Positions 1 to 7,487 of a stretch of DNA of 7,488 nt are shown piece by piece. The notes beneath the pieces are model-generated. The model was not told the origin of the DNA, made no database searches, and saw only the letters and a list, made by a program, of their open reading frames with translations. The position numbers were made by a program, and so were the translations under genes. The stretch is from an uncultured Thermomicrobiales bacterium. GTDB taxonomy: Bacteria; Chloroflexota; Chloroflexia; Thermomicrobiales; Thermomicrobiaceae. Each line of letters begins with the position of its first letter. Within the stretch, counting starts at the first letter, position 1. Where the stretch lies: contig CALAGB010000549.1 of assembly GCA_937891245.1 (NCBI GenBank), positions 1-7,488 on the forward strand. Reading direction: 5' to 3'.

Positions 1-1
1 C

Positions 2-3000
2 GGCCAGGTTGGGCTGTCGCTGCCGCTGGAGGCGATCGAGGCGCGGAACGAAGGATTGATCCTGCTGACCGGCTGCCGCCGGAGCCGGCTGGCGCGGGCG
101 GTCGATGCCGGGCGGCTCGCTGAGGCGCGGGCGCTTCTCAGACGCTATCAGGAGCGCTGGGGTGCTGAGCATGTCTTTGTCGAGTTGCAAAACCATCTGG
201 TGCAGGGGGACCGGCAGCGGATCCGTACGCTGGTGAAGCTGGCCGGCGAGATTGGACTGCCCTGCGTCGCAACGGGCGATGCGCATTACCACGACGCGGC
301 GCTCTACCGGCTCCAGGATGTACTGGTTGCCATTCACCACCGCACCACGCTCGATGCCTCGCATCAGTTGCGGCGGCCAAACGCCGAGTATTTCCTGCAG
401 GAACGGGCGACGATCGCCGAACGCTTTCGTGAGCAGCCGGAGGCGCTGCGTAATACGCTGGTCATCGCCGAGCGGTGCGCCAAATTCGATCTGACACGCG
501 ACCTCAACTATCGCTTTCCCGACGCGAATACGGAGCCGGGTGAAACGGCTGACGATCTGCTTCGTCGTGAGACGGAGCGCATGCTAGATGTGCGTTATGG
601 CGATGACCCGGCGATGTCCGTGAAGGCACGGGCGCGGCTGGAGGGCGAGCTGGCGCTGGTCCAGAAGCACGGCTTAGCCGGCTTCTTTCTCATCTACCAT
701 CGGATCATGCAGCTGGCAGTGGAGATCGCCGGTGAACTACGGGGGCGTGGCCCGCGCAGTCTGGGCGACCTGCCACCGGGGCGAGGGCGTGGCTCCTCGG
801 TTAGCTCGATCATCTGCTATCTCCTCGGGCTGTCGCACATCGACCCGCTCAAATACAACCTCTTCGTCGGGCGCTTTCTCAACGACGAGATGGCTTCCGT
901 ACCCGATATCGACCTCGATTTTCCGCGCGATATTCGCGCCCGGCTGATCGAACGCGTCTACGACGAATATGGACACGATCATGCCGCGCTCGTCTGCGCC
1001 TTCCCGACCTACCACGCGCGGAGCGCCATCCGCGAGATCGGCAAGGTACTCGGTCTGCCTGCCTCGGATCTCGACCGCTTCGCCCGGCTGAGCGAGCGTG
1101 GCTCGGCAGAGCATCTCGGCATCGAGATGGAGCGCTTGCCGGAATTTCGCAACCGGCGCGACGCACCACTCTGGCGCGAACTGATCGAGCTGTCGGAGCA
1201 GATCGCCGGTCTGCCGCGTCACGTCTCGCAGCACTCAGGCGGCATGATCATCTCGTCGCGGCCGCTGAATGAGATCGTGCCGATCGAGCCGGCTGCTATG
1301 GAGAACCGCTTCGTCTGCCAGTGGGATAAGGATTCTTGCAACGACGCCCGCTTCGTTAAGATCGACTTCCTGGCGCTCGGTATGCTCTCGCTGGTCGAGG
1401 AATGCCTGGAATTGATCGTGGCGAACGGCAAGTCGCCGGTCGATCTCAGCCGGATCGACTTCAGCGACCGCGCCGTCTACGACATGATCGGACAGGGCGA
1501 TACGATCGGCACCTTCCAGATCGAATCGCGGGCGCAGATTCAGACGCTAGTGCGCACGCTGCCGGTCTGCCTGGAAGATCTGATCGTGCAGGTCGCGATC
1601 GTCCGGCCCGGGCCGATCACCGGCGGCGCCATGAACCCGTACATCCGGCAGCGGCAGCTGCTGCGCCGCTGGGGTCGCGCCCGGCCAACCTACGATCACC
1701 CCTCGCTCGAACCGATCCTGCGCGAAACCTACGGCGGCATCCTCTATCAAGAGCAGGTGCTGCAGGTGGCGGAGGCGCTGGCCGGTTTTTCACCCGGCCG
1801 GGCCGATGCCTTCCGGCGCACGATGAGCCGCAAGCGCTCGAAAGAGGGGATGGAGTCGTTCTGGCAGGCATTTCGGCAGGGAGCGGCGGAGAAGCATGGG
1901 GTGGGCGAGGAGTTGGCCCGCAAGGTCTTCGACAAGCTGCTCGGCTTCGCGGCCTACGGCTTTCCGAAGTCGCACGCCGCCGCCTTCGCGTTGCTGGCCT
2001 ATCAATCGTGCTGGTTGAAGCACTATTACCCGGCTGAATTCTGTTGCGCGCTGCTGAACAACCAGCCGATGGGCTTCTATGCTCCGAACGTCATCGTGAA
2101 CGACGCGCAGCGACACGGCATTCGTGTCGCGCCGCCCGACATCAATTTCAGCGGGGTGCAGTGTACGGTCGAAACGTGGGGCGCCGAGCGGGTACGCATC
2201 GGCTTTAGCTTCGTCGATGGGATCGGTGCAGACGCGGCGGAAACGCTGGTGCGGGAGCGGCTGCGCGGCGGGCCGTATCGCTCGCTGCGCGATCTGATCC
2301 GGCGCACCCGGCTGAAGCGCGAAGTGCTGGAACGATTAATCCTGCTCGGCGCCTGTCGCAGCTTCGGCCTGCACCGGCGCGAATTGCTCTGGCAGCTTGG
2401 CCTGATCATCGCCGACCGACGGGTCGGTAGCCGGAAGCGAGCGATTGGCTGGCAACTGGCGCTCGACCTGCCGGTGCGTCAGGATATGGTCGAACTGCCG
2501 GAGATGGGCGAGTGGGATGAACTGCACGCCGACTACGACCTCTTAAAACTTTCGCCGGATAATCATCCGCTCGGCCTGCTCCGTCCGGTGCTGCCCGCGC
2601 ACTACGTGCGGGCGGCCGATCTACCGGATCAGCCGAACCACCGGCAGCTTCAGATCGCCGGGCTGGTCGTCTGCCGGCAGCGACCGATGACCGCCAAGGG
2701 GATGCTCTTCATGCTGTTGGAGGACGAAACCGGCCTCGCCAATGTCATCGTCCACCCGCCGCTCTACAACGAACGGCGTATGGTCGTGCGTGGTTCGCCC
2801 TTCGTGACGATCACCGGACGGCTCCAGTTGCGCGACGGCACGGTCAACATCGTGGCGAGCGACATCGAAACACTCGACGCCAGCGCACCCGAGCCGCCGA
2901 CCTCGCCCACCGTCCAATCGCTGCTGGAGCAGGCGAGCCAGCTCCGGACGCTCCCCGCCGAGCGCGATGACGAACTCCTCGCCCAGCTGCGACTGACGGC

Positions 3001-3025
3001 GCCACCGGCGCACGATTTTCGGTAG
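2..3025 (+). CDS. dnaE2: Error-prone DNA polymerase III alpha subunit, DnaE2/ImuC type (5' partial)
   Basis: C-family DNA polymerase that extends DNA templated by the opposite strand; DnaE2/ImuC members act in translesion, mutagenic repair. The frame is open to the left edge: 18 codons precede the first possible start (TTG at 56), so roughly the first 100-130 residues lie outside. Numbering from TTG 56: the PHP-domain end includes TGDAHYH (about 73-79); the palm has PDIDLDF with catalytic aspartates D286 and D288, and the third in VKIDFL (D437). PRHVSQHSGG and CQWDKD followed by LALGML are wording I associate with DnaE2 rather than replicative DnaE1. A helix-hairpin-helix region starts near 722 (DGIGAD), QLALDL at 800-805 fits the hexameric beta-clamp motif, and an OB fold spans about 865-940. 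The protein ends PPAHDFR just after the OB fold, with no tau-binding extension, as in DnaE2. No frameshift or active-site loss is visible. imuA and imuB are not in the window. Confidence 0.93.
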   Translation, partial: GQVGLSLPLEAIEARNEGLILLTGCRRSRLARAVDAGRLAEARALLRRYQERWGAEHVFVELQNHLVQGDRQRIRTLVKLAGEIGLPCVATGDAHYHDAALYRLQDVLVAIHHRTTLDASHQLRRPNAEYFLQERATIAERFREQPEALRNTLVIAERCAKFDLTRDLNYRFPDANTEPGETADDLLRRETERMLDVRYGDDPAMSVKARARLEGELALVQKHGLAGFFLIYHRIMQLAVEIAGELRGRGPRSLGDLPPGRGRGSSVSSIICYLLGLSHIDPLKYNLFVGRFLNDEMASVPDIDLDFPRDIRARLIERVYDEYGHDHAALVCAFPTYHARSAIREIGKVLGLPASDLDRFARLSERGSAEHLGIEMERLPEFRNRRDAPLWRELIELSEQIAGLPRHVSQHSGGMIISSRPLNEIVPIEPAAMENRFVCQWDKDSCNDARFVKIDFLALGMLSLVEECLELIVANGKSPVDLSRIDFSDRAVYDMIGQGDTIGTFQIESRAQIQTLVRTLPVCLEDLIVQVAIVRPGPITGGAMNPYIRQRQLLRRWGRARPTYDHPSLEPILRETYGGILYQEQVLQVAEALAGFSPGRADAFRRTMSRKRSKEGMESFWQAFRQGAAEKHGVGEELARKVFDKLLGFAAYGFPKSHAAAFALLAYQSCWLKHYYPAEFCCALLNNQPMGFYAPNVIVNDAQRHGIRVAPPDINFSGVQCTVETWGAERVRIGFSFVDGIGADAAETLVRERLRGGPYRSLRDLIRRTRLKREVLERLILLGACRSFGLHRRELLWQLGLIIADRRVGSRKRAIGWQLALDLPVRQDMVELPEMGEWDELHADYDLLKLSPDNHPLGLLRPVLPAHYVRAADLPDQPNHRQLQIAGLVVCRQRPMTAKGMLFMLLEDETGLANVIVHPPLYNERRMVVRGSPFVTITGRLQLRDGTVNIVASDIETLDASAPEPPTSPTVQSLLEQASQLRTLPAERDDELLAQLRLTAPPAHDFR

Positions 3026-3036
3026 TGGACGCGGAA

Positions 3037-3063
3037 CGTGATTTAATGACGTGCTCAATCACG
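3037..3063 (+). terminator. Weak hairpin downstream of the polymerase gene
   Basis: A perfect 7-base inverted repeat, CGTGATT (3037-3043) with AATCACG (3057-3063), encloses a 13-base loop and starts 12 bases after the polymerase stop. A short TTTTA run follows only at 3071, so the stem is not directly followed by a U tract. It could be a poor intrinsic terminator or an operator for the next gene; a chance repeat is also possible. Confidence 0.25.
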
Positions 3064-3073
3064 CAAAGCATTT

Positions 3074-3079
3074 TATAGT
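3074..3079 (+). promoter_or_regulatory. Possible -10 element for the first MFS gene
   Basis: TATAGT stands in a locally AT-rich patch of an otherwise GC-rich region, about 65 bases before the chosen GTG start. No convincing -35 hexamer lies 16-18 bases upstream, so this rests on the -10 resemblance and position alone. Confidence 0.2.
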
Positions 3080-3132
3080 AGCCCGATATGTGGGCTTGCC
3101 TGAACGATTCACGATACGCGGCGATAGTTGAT

Positions 3133-3140
3133 GGGGAGAG
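3133..3140 (+). promoter_or_regulatory. Shine-Dalgarno sequence deciding the GTG start of MFS transporter 1
   Basis: GGGGAGAG is a good match to the anti-SD of 16S rRNA. Its GGAG core ends 7 bases before GTG at 3146. The competing ATG at 3131 has no purine-rich site before it and would place this motif inside the coding sequence. Confidence 0.7.
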
Positions 3141-3145
3141 TATCG

Positions 3146-4432
3146 GTGGCACGAGCGGCGGCGATGCAACCGAATGAACGGCGCACGCTCGCGCTGATTT
3201 GCGCCGGACACTTCATGTCGCATTTCTGGTCGATCACCCTGCCGGCGCTCTTTACCGTGCTGAGCGTCGTCTTTGACGTCAACTTCGTGCAACTCGGCCT
3301 GCTCATGACCGTCTTCAGCATTACCAATGCGCTCTTTCAGATTCCCTGCGGCTACGTTGTCGATCGCTACGGCCCCAAGTGGATTCTGGTCGCCGGAATC
3401 CTGGTCGATGCGACCGCGTTCGCCGCCTGCGCCATCGCACCGAACTACCTGACGCTGCTCATCCTTATGCTGGTTGCCGGTGCCGGCCAGGCGGTCTTTC
3501 ACCCGGCCGACTATGCCATCCTGTCAGCCCTCTTTCCGAAAGAACGATCCGGGAAGACCTATGCCGTGCATACGTTTATGGGCTTCTCCGGTGGTGCCGC
3601 GGCACCGGCGATCGTGGCCGGCCTGGCGAGCGTCTTCAACTGGCAGGTCGCGCTCGTCGCGACCGGACTCGCCGGCGGGGCGGTCGGTGTGCTGATCGCG
3701 ATCTTGATGCACGCTCCCGAGCGTGCACCGGCGCACGTGCCGGCTGTCGCGACCACCGGTGCCGCGCGAAAACGGCGCCTCGCGGGCGTGGGGTCGATGC
3801 TGAGCCGAACACTTCTTCTGCTCTTTGGCTTCTATATCTTCAGCTCGATGTTCATGTCGGGCGCACAATCATTCCTGCCCTCGACCCTGACGGCGCTGTT
3901 CGAAATGCCGAATAACACCGCCAACCTGTTGCTCACGACGTTACTGGCGGCGATGGCGTTTGGCGTGCTGGTGGGTGGTGTCTTTGCCGATCGAATCGAG
4001 GATCAGTCGCGATTGGTCGGGGGCTGCATGCTGGCCGGAACGATCTTCATGGTCCTCATCGCGCTCTTCCGACTGCCGATTTGGTCACTCTTCATCGTGC
4101 TGGCCGCCGCTGGACTGGTCCAGGGGGCGATCAGTCCGAGTCGCGACAAGCTGGTACGCGACGCGGCCCCGGAAGGCTCGACCGGAACGAGCTTCGGCTT
4201 TGTGTCTGTTGGACTCAGCGTCGGAGGGATCATCGCTCCGCTGCTGCTCGGCGCGTTTCTCGATCACGGGAATGCCGTCATCGTCTTCTGGTCGCTCGCG
4301 GCCTTTACTCTGATCGCGATGGTGATGGTGCTTATACCGGGAACGCCGGCCGCTGCGTCCAGGTCCGACGATGCCGGCCACGGTCCAGCGGCGGCCACGA
4401 CCAGGCCCGGCGCTGGAGCGCGTGGACGCTAG
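3146..4432 (+). CDS. MFS transporter 1 of a tandem pair (12 predicted membrane segments)
   Basis: Secondary transporter of the major facilitator superfamily in the cytoplasmic membrane, 428 residues from GTG 3146; substrate and direction unknown. This start is chosen for its SD site and because the resulting N-terminus (MARAAAM.., then ERRTLAL) aligns without gaps to the neighbour's (MAQAGAM.., then ERRTLAL). Visible MFS features are motif A in the loop between segments 2 and 3 (GYVVDRYGPK, 69-78), its second-half counterpart GGVFADR (277-283), and a hydrophilic central loop at about 191-218 splitting two six-segment halves. Family-type blocks include GHFMSHF (21-27), FHPADY (118-123) and SPSRDK (330-335). 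The tail from about 400 is rich in Ala, Gly, Arg and Pro and looks disordered. A 120-base gap separates it from the polymerase, so separate transcription is possible. Transport of a small organic anion or drug efflux are both plausible; nothing here decides. Confidence 0.9.
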   Translation: MARAAAMQPNERRTLALICAGHFMSHFWSITLPALFTVLSVVFDVNFVQLGLLMTVFSITNALFQIPCGYVVDRYGPKWILVAGILVDATAFAACAIAPNYLTLLILMLVAGAGQAVFHPADYAILSALFPKERSGKTYAVHTFMGFSGGAAAPAIVAGLASVFNWQVALVATGLAGGAVGVLIAILMHAPERAPAHVPAVATTGAARKRRLAGVGSMLSRTLLLLFGFYIFSSMFMSGAQSFLPSTLTALFEMPNNTANLLLTTLLAAMAFGVLVGGVFADRIEDQSRLVGGCMLAGTIFMVLIALFRLPIWSLFIVLAAAGLVQGAISPSRDKLVRDAAPEGSTGTSFGFVSVGLSVGGIIAPLLLGAFLDHGNAVIVFWSLAAFTLIAMVMVLIPGTPAAASRSDDAGHGPAAATTRPGAGARGR

Positions 4433-4462
4433 CGTGCCGAGGTGACCGCACCGCAATGGCCT

Positions 4463-4468
4463 TATATT
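4463..4468 (+). promoter_or_regulatory. Possible -10 element for the second MFS gene
   Basis: TATATT is the only AT-rich hexamer in the 109-base gap between the two MFS genes. No good -35 partner is seen, and the genes may simply be co-transcribed. Confidence 0.18.
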
Positions 4469-4505
4469 GACCGGGGTGACGCGACGTTCTGACCGGTTCG
4501 TCGCG
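4468..4505 (+). repeat. Repeated heptamer and GC-rich hairpin in the gap between the MFS genes
   Basis: TGACCGG occurs at 4468-4474 and again at 4490-4496, 22 bases apart start to start, about two helical turns. Interleaved with it is a perfect inverted repeat, CGCGACG (4480-4486) with CGTCGCG (4499-4505), enclosing 12 bases. The arrangement could be a regulator site or a leader hairpin ahead of transporter 2. No U tract follows, so it does not look like a terminator. Confidence 0.3.
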
Positions 4506-4541
4506 CGCCGGGGAAAACGCAAGCAACAGAGAGCAGGACAG

Positions 4542-5837
4542 ATGGCACAAGCGGGGGCGATGGGGGTAGGCGAGCGGCGGACGTTGGCGTTGATCTGTAC
4601 CGGGCATTTCATGTCACATTTCTGGTCGATCACGATGCCGGCCCTCTTCACCGTGCTGAGCGCAGTCTTTAACGTCAACTTCGTGCAACTCGGTTTGATG
4701 ATGACCGTCTACAGCATCGCCAACGCCCTCTGCCAGATTCCGTGCGGCGTCATCGTCGATCGCTATGGTCCGAAGTGGATTCTGGTGGGTGGGATCTTTC
4801 TCAACGGCATCGCCTTCGCGGGCTGCGCGCTGGCCCCGAACTACGCGACGTTGCTGGTGCTCATGTTGATCGCCGGAACCGGTCAGGCGGTCTTTCATCC
4901 GGCCGACTACGCCATCCTCTCAGCGCTTTTTCCGAAGGAACGCGCCGGCAAGACCTATGCCGTTCACACGTTCATGGGCTTTTCCGGCGGTGCCGCCGCG
5001 CCGATTATCGTGGCCGGTCTGGCGAGCATCTTCAACTGGCAGGTCTCGCTGGCGGTAACCGGCATCATCGGCATCGGGGTCGGGCTGCTAATCGCGGTGT
5101 TGATGGTGGCGCCAGAGCTCGAAAAGGCGGTGCCGGCGCCGAATCGCGAACGGGAGCAGGATTCAAGTCAGTCCTGGCACGCGAGCGTCAGTTCCATGTT
5201 GAGCCCGACGCTCCTTCTCCTGTTCTGCTTCTTCGTCTTCAGTTCGATGTACATGTCGGGTATTCGCTCCTTCCTGCCGTCGACGCTCACCGCACTCCTG
5301 TCGATGTCGAACGGTACGGCCAACGCGATCCTGACGGCCTTCATGACCGCGTTGGCGGTTGGCGTGCTGCTCGGCGGCGTCTTCGCCGATCGGACGGCCA
5401 ATCAAGGGCGGTTCATCAATGGCTGCATGTTGATCGGGGTCGTCCTGATGATCCTGATCGCCCTCTTCCGTCTGCCGACCTGGGCGCTCTTCCTCGTATT
5501 GATCGTGGCCGGTCTGGCGCAGGGTGCCGTCAGCCCGAGCCGCGACAAGATGGTGCGTGAGGCGGCACCGCAAGGTTCGGCCGGAAAGAGCTTCGCCTTC
5601 GTCTCAGTTGGCCTGAGCGTCGGCGGCATCGTGGCGCCGCTCGTGCTCGGCGCGTTGCTCGATCAGAACGAAGCGGCGCTCGTCTTCTGGGTGCTCGCCA
5701 TCTTCAGCGTGGTCGCCATGGTCACGGTGCTCCTGCCCGGCAGGGCAACGCGAGATGGACTTGCCGAAGAGTTGAAGCGGTCTCCAGATGCTGTATCCGC
5801 ATCGAAAGGACCAGGCATCAGCACTCAGAGACGGTGA
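4542..5837 (+). CDS. MFS transporter 2, paralogue of the adjacent MFS gene
   Basis: Second cytoplasmic-membrane MFS transporter of the pair, 431 residues from ATG 4542, with GAGAG (4529-4533) 8 bases upstream as a likely ribosome site. A TTG at 4467 would add 25 basic residues absent from the paralogue and is not preferred. By eye it is close to 80% identical to transporter 1 over the first 190 residues and somewhat less after that. It keeps motif A (VDRYGPK, 72-78), GHFMSHF (21-27), FHPADY (118-123), FADR (281-284) and SPSRDK (331-336). One residue is inserted in the central loop (about 191-219), which is charged and quite different from the paralogue's, and the C-terminal tail from about 401 is also unrelated. 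The substrate is unknown. The duplication could reflect divergence in specificity or dosage, or assembly of a pair; the sequence does not say which. Confidence 0.9.
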   Translation: MAQAGAMGVGERRTLALICTGHFMSHFWSITMPALFTVLSAVFNVNFVQLGLMMTVYSIANALCQIPCGVIVDRYGPKWILVGGIFLNGIAFAGCALAPNYATLLVLMLIAGTGQAVFHPADYAILSALFPKERAGKTYAVHTFMGFSGGAAAPIIVAGLASIFNWQVSLAVTGIIGIGVGLLIAVLMVAPELEKAVPAPNREREQDSSQSWHASVSSMLSPTLLLLFCFFVFSSMYMSGIRSFLPSTLTALLSMSNGTANAILTAFMTALAVGVLLGGVFADRTANQGRFINGCMLIGVVLMILIALFRLPTWALFLVLIVAGLAQGAVSPSRDKMVREAAPQGSAGKSFAFVSVGLSVGGIVAPLVLGALLDQNEAALVFWVLAIFSVVAMVTVLLPGRATRDGLAEELKRSPDAVSASKGPGISTQRR

Positions 5838-5876
5838 AGACGTCAAGTGTTTTCTGAAGTCGATCGGTTAAATGCT

Positions 5877-5906
5877 TTAGTCAGACTATTTTGCCGGGTT
5901 AGTCAG
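5877..5906. repeat. TTAGTCAG repeats in the convergent gap
   Basis: The 90-base gap between the convergent genes holds TTAGTCAG at 5877-5884 and 5899-5906, and the first copy forms the 11-base palindrome TAGTCAGACTA (5878-5888) followed by four T. A 5-base GGGTT/AACCC pair (5896-5900, 5917-5921) is also present. None makes a convincing terminator on either strand; they may be chance in an AT-rich spacer. Confidence 0.2.
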
Positions 5907-5927
5907 TGAATAGGTAAACCCAAGCTG

Positions 5928-7487
5928 TCATGGCAATAATGTGAACGTGCGAACCCACTTGTGAAACGCGATCACCGCTGCCTCAACATCTTCCCCAAAC
6001 ACTTCACCGGACAGGCTGCTTTTGACTTGAAGTTTGCTCGCAACTTCCGGTCTTCGAAGGCTGTCGACAGCCTTATCGATGTCTATCCCAGCATCCGAGA
6101 TAACACCGGCGATGGTATATGCTATCGAGTAGCGGCGGGCCCATAACGCGGCGCCACCCAATTCCAATAAACATATGCTTGATGAATACCTCGATCTTGG
6201 CCCTATACCCTTCTGGACAATCGTCGCGATTTCGCTTACCCCATCCACGACTAGATGAGACGAAAAGTAGTCTGCATACATGCCGCTCGCCAACAACTCT
6301 GCATAACGCTCAATCGAAAAGCTCGCATCGGCATCCGTCTCCTGATCAGCTGCCAAATCGCGGCACAGTGCCCCCATCTCTTTGACTGCCTGTTGTAACG
6401 GCACACGACTCCGAATATGAAAGAGGAGCTTCGCCACGTCTGCCCAAGCAGAAACCACCGACGTAACTGAGCGGCCCTTTGAGTGTTGCTTGGCTAACAG
6501 GCCGAGTCGCACAGCAGCGGATTCTGCGATATAGGAATTCGGAAATTGCAGTGAGAGGCTGCAGATCGATAGGAGTGCCTCATGTATTGATTCGATGTTG
6601 AACTCGTCGTCCCCTTCTGTGGCGATTCGAAACACTCTCTCAAGACTGACGATCAAAGCTGTAGCTGGTCTGAATGGTACGGAATCGTCCCTCCGATCTC
6701 TAGGTGTAAAGCGACTGAGGCTCGCAAGAAGCAGAACTTTTGCTAGCCGTGCTACCTCTCGAAATGCATCGCGATCTGATGCTGCGATTGAGTCATCCAT
6801 CAACCTGCAGAGAGCAGCAATAAGGTCTACGATTTCTTCGATGGCCGAGCTTTGAGAAATTTCAATCGCTGATTCTAAGAGTGCCTTGGCCCGGGAACGC
6901 GACGAGGGGTCGTGAGTGACTACTACAGCGACAACGCTGCCTACTGACACCTGATCGCCAGGCCTTCGTATCATTAGAACCTCGTTCTTGAAGAAGAAAT
7001 GTATTGACATTCGTTCGTTGAGAGAGGAAAAATACTCATCTGCGGTCCGCAGTTTCTCTAAATCGATCTGTAGAATTCCGCTGCGTGTCGCAATTATCGG
7101 CAGATGCTGTCGAGAAACTGGTGGACCAAATACCTCCCGTACATTTCTAAAGTAACCTTTCGAGTCCTCCCAAGCACGCTTATTGGAGTGTGCCGTCACA
7201 TACTCTTTGGCGGCGGCTTCTGATATCTTGATCTTGCGTCGTGTCATTAACAGCGCAACAGCTTGAGTGTCCTGAGCTCGAAGTAGATCATAAACTACGA
7301 GTCCTAAGTTACCGAATGAAGTTACTAGCGTTACTGCGGCCCAAAGCTGAACATTTGCTGGCTCAATATCTAGAAACGTCCCGCCAACATAAACCCAAGC
7401 GATGCTGATGGCGAAAAAGCCGTAAGCGAACATGATACGCGGAGAAGTTGCGACTACAAGAGTGCCGAGACGTGGAAACCGCCCGGA
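5928..7487 (-). CDS. Membrane-anchored hypothetical protein, possibly DUF2254-like (5' partial)
   Basis: I do not recognise this gene with certainty. The frame runs open from the right edge to a TGA at 5930-5928. The first ATG (7433-7431) has no ribosome site and 18 further in-frame codons precede it, so the true start probably lies outside the window. Numbering from that ATG (501 residues): two hydrophobic segments at about 1-21 and 28-51 form a membrane hairpin; a basic stretch TRRKIK (64-69) follows; 118-171 reads SGILQID, then RRPGD (156-160) and VSVGSVVAVV, a pattern resembling the soluble part of DUF2254 membrane proteins or a small barrel-sandwich fold; about 180-501 is mostly helical, with no catalytic motif I can name. 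It converges on the MFS pair. Its G+C (about 40-50% in sampled lines) is far below its neighbours', suggesting acquisition. The family suggestion is weak. Confidence 0.8.
   Translation of the reverse strand, partial: SGRFPRLGTLVVATSPRIMFAYGFFAISIAWVYVGGTFLDIEPANVQLWAAVTLVTSFGNLGLVVYDLLRAQDTQAVALLMTRRKIKISEAAAKEYVTAHSNKRAWEDSKGYFRNVREVFGPPVSRQHLPIIATRSGILQIDLEKLRTADEYFSSLNERMSIHFFFKNEVLMIRRPGDQVSVGSVVAVVVTHDPSSRSRAKALLESAIEISQSSAIEEIVDLIAALCRLMDDSIAASDRDAFREVARLAKVLLLASLSRFTPRDRRDDSVPFRPATALIVSLERVFRIATEGDDEFNIESIHEALLSICSLSLQFPNSYIAESAAVRLGLLAKQHSKGRSVTSVVSAWADVAKLLFHIRSRVPLQQAVKEMGALCRDLAADQETDADASFSIERYAELLASGMYADYFSSHLVVDGVSEIATIVQKGIGPRSRYSSSICLLELGGAALWARRYSIAYTIAGVISDAGIDIDKAVDSLRRPEVASKLQVKSSLSGEVFGEDVEAAVIAFHKWVRTFTLLP

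Noticed and set aside
737..1234. Minus-strand 165-codon open frame opposite the polymerase palm
   Set aside because: It is antisense to the catalytic region, has no ribosome site I can see and no recognisable protein features.
1402..2037. Plus-strand 211-codon open frame inside the polymerase gene
   Set aside because: It lies in another frame of a clearly conserved polymerase and its translation is low-complexity Arg/Ala/Gly-rich, typical of a GC-rich shadow.
2..3025. Replicative DnaE1 as the identity of the polymerase
   Set aside because: The PRHxSQHxGG, QWDKD and LALGML wording and the end right after the OB fold fit DnaE2 better; DnaE1 usually carries a C-terminal tau-binding extension.
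3074..3096. Small inverted repeat AGCCC/GGGCT (3080-3084, 3092-3096) as a terminator
   Set aside because: A five-base stem with a seven-base loop and no following U tract is too weak to call.
4085..4678. Minus-strand 197-codon open frame spanning the gap between the MFS genes
   Set aside because: Most of it is antisense to the two MFS genes; the composition is shadow-like and no start signal supports it.
4742..5560. Plus-strand 272-codon open frame inside MFS transporter 2
   Set aside because: It is a shifted frame over the conserved MFS coding sequence, very rich in Arg and Gly; a comparable shifted frame exists in the paralogue at 3379-3915 for the same reason.
5838..5927. Bidirectional terminator between the convergent genes
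   Set aside because: Expected by layout, but I find only five-base stems without proper T tracts on either strand.
5961..6855. Short plus-strand open frames (5961-6146, 6119-6385, 6595-6855) opposite the hypothetical gene
   Set aside because: They are antisense to a long uninterrupted frame, lack ribosome sites and show no domain features.
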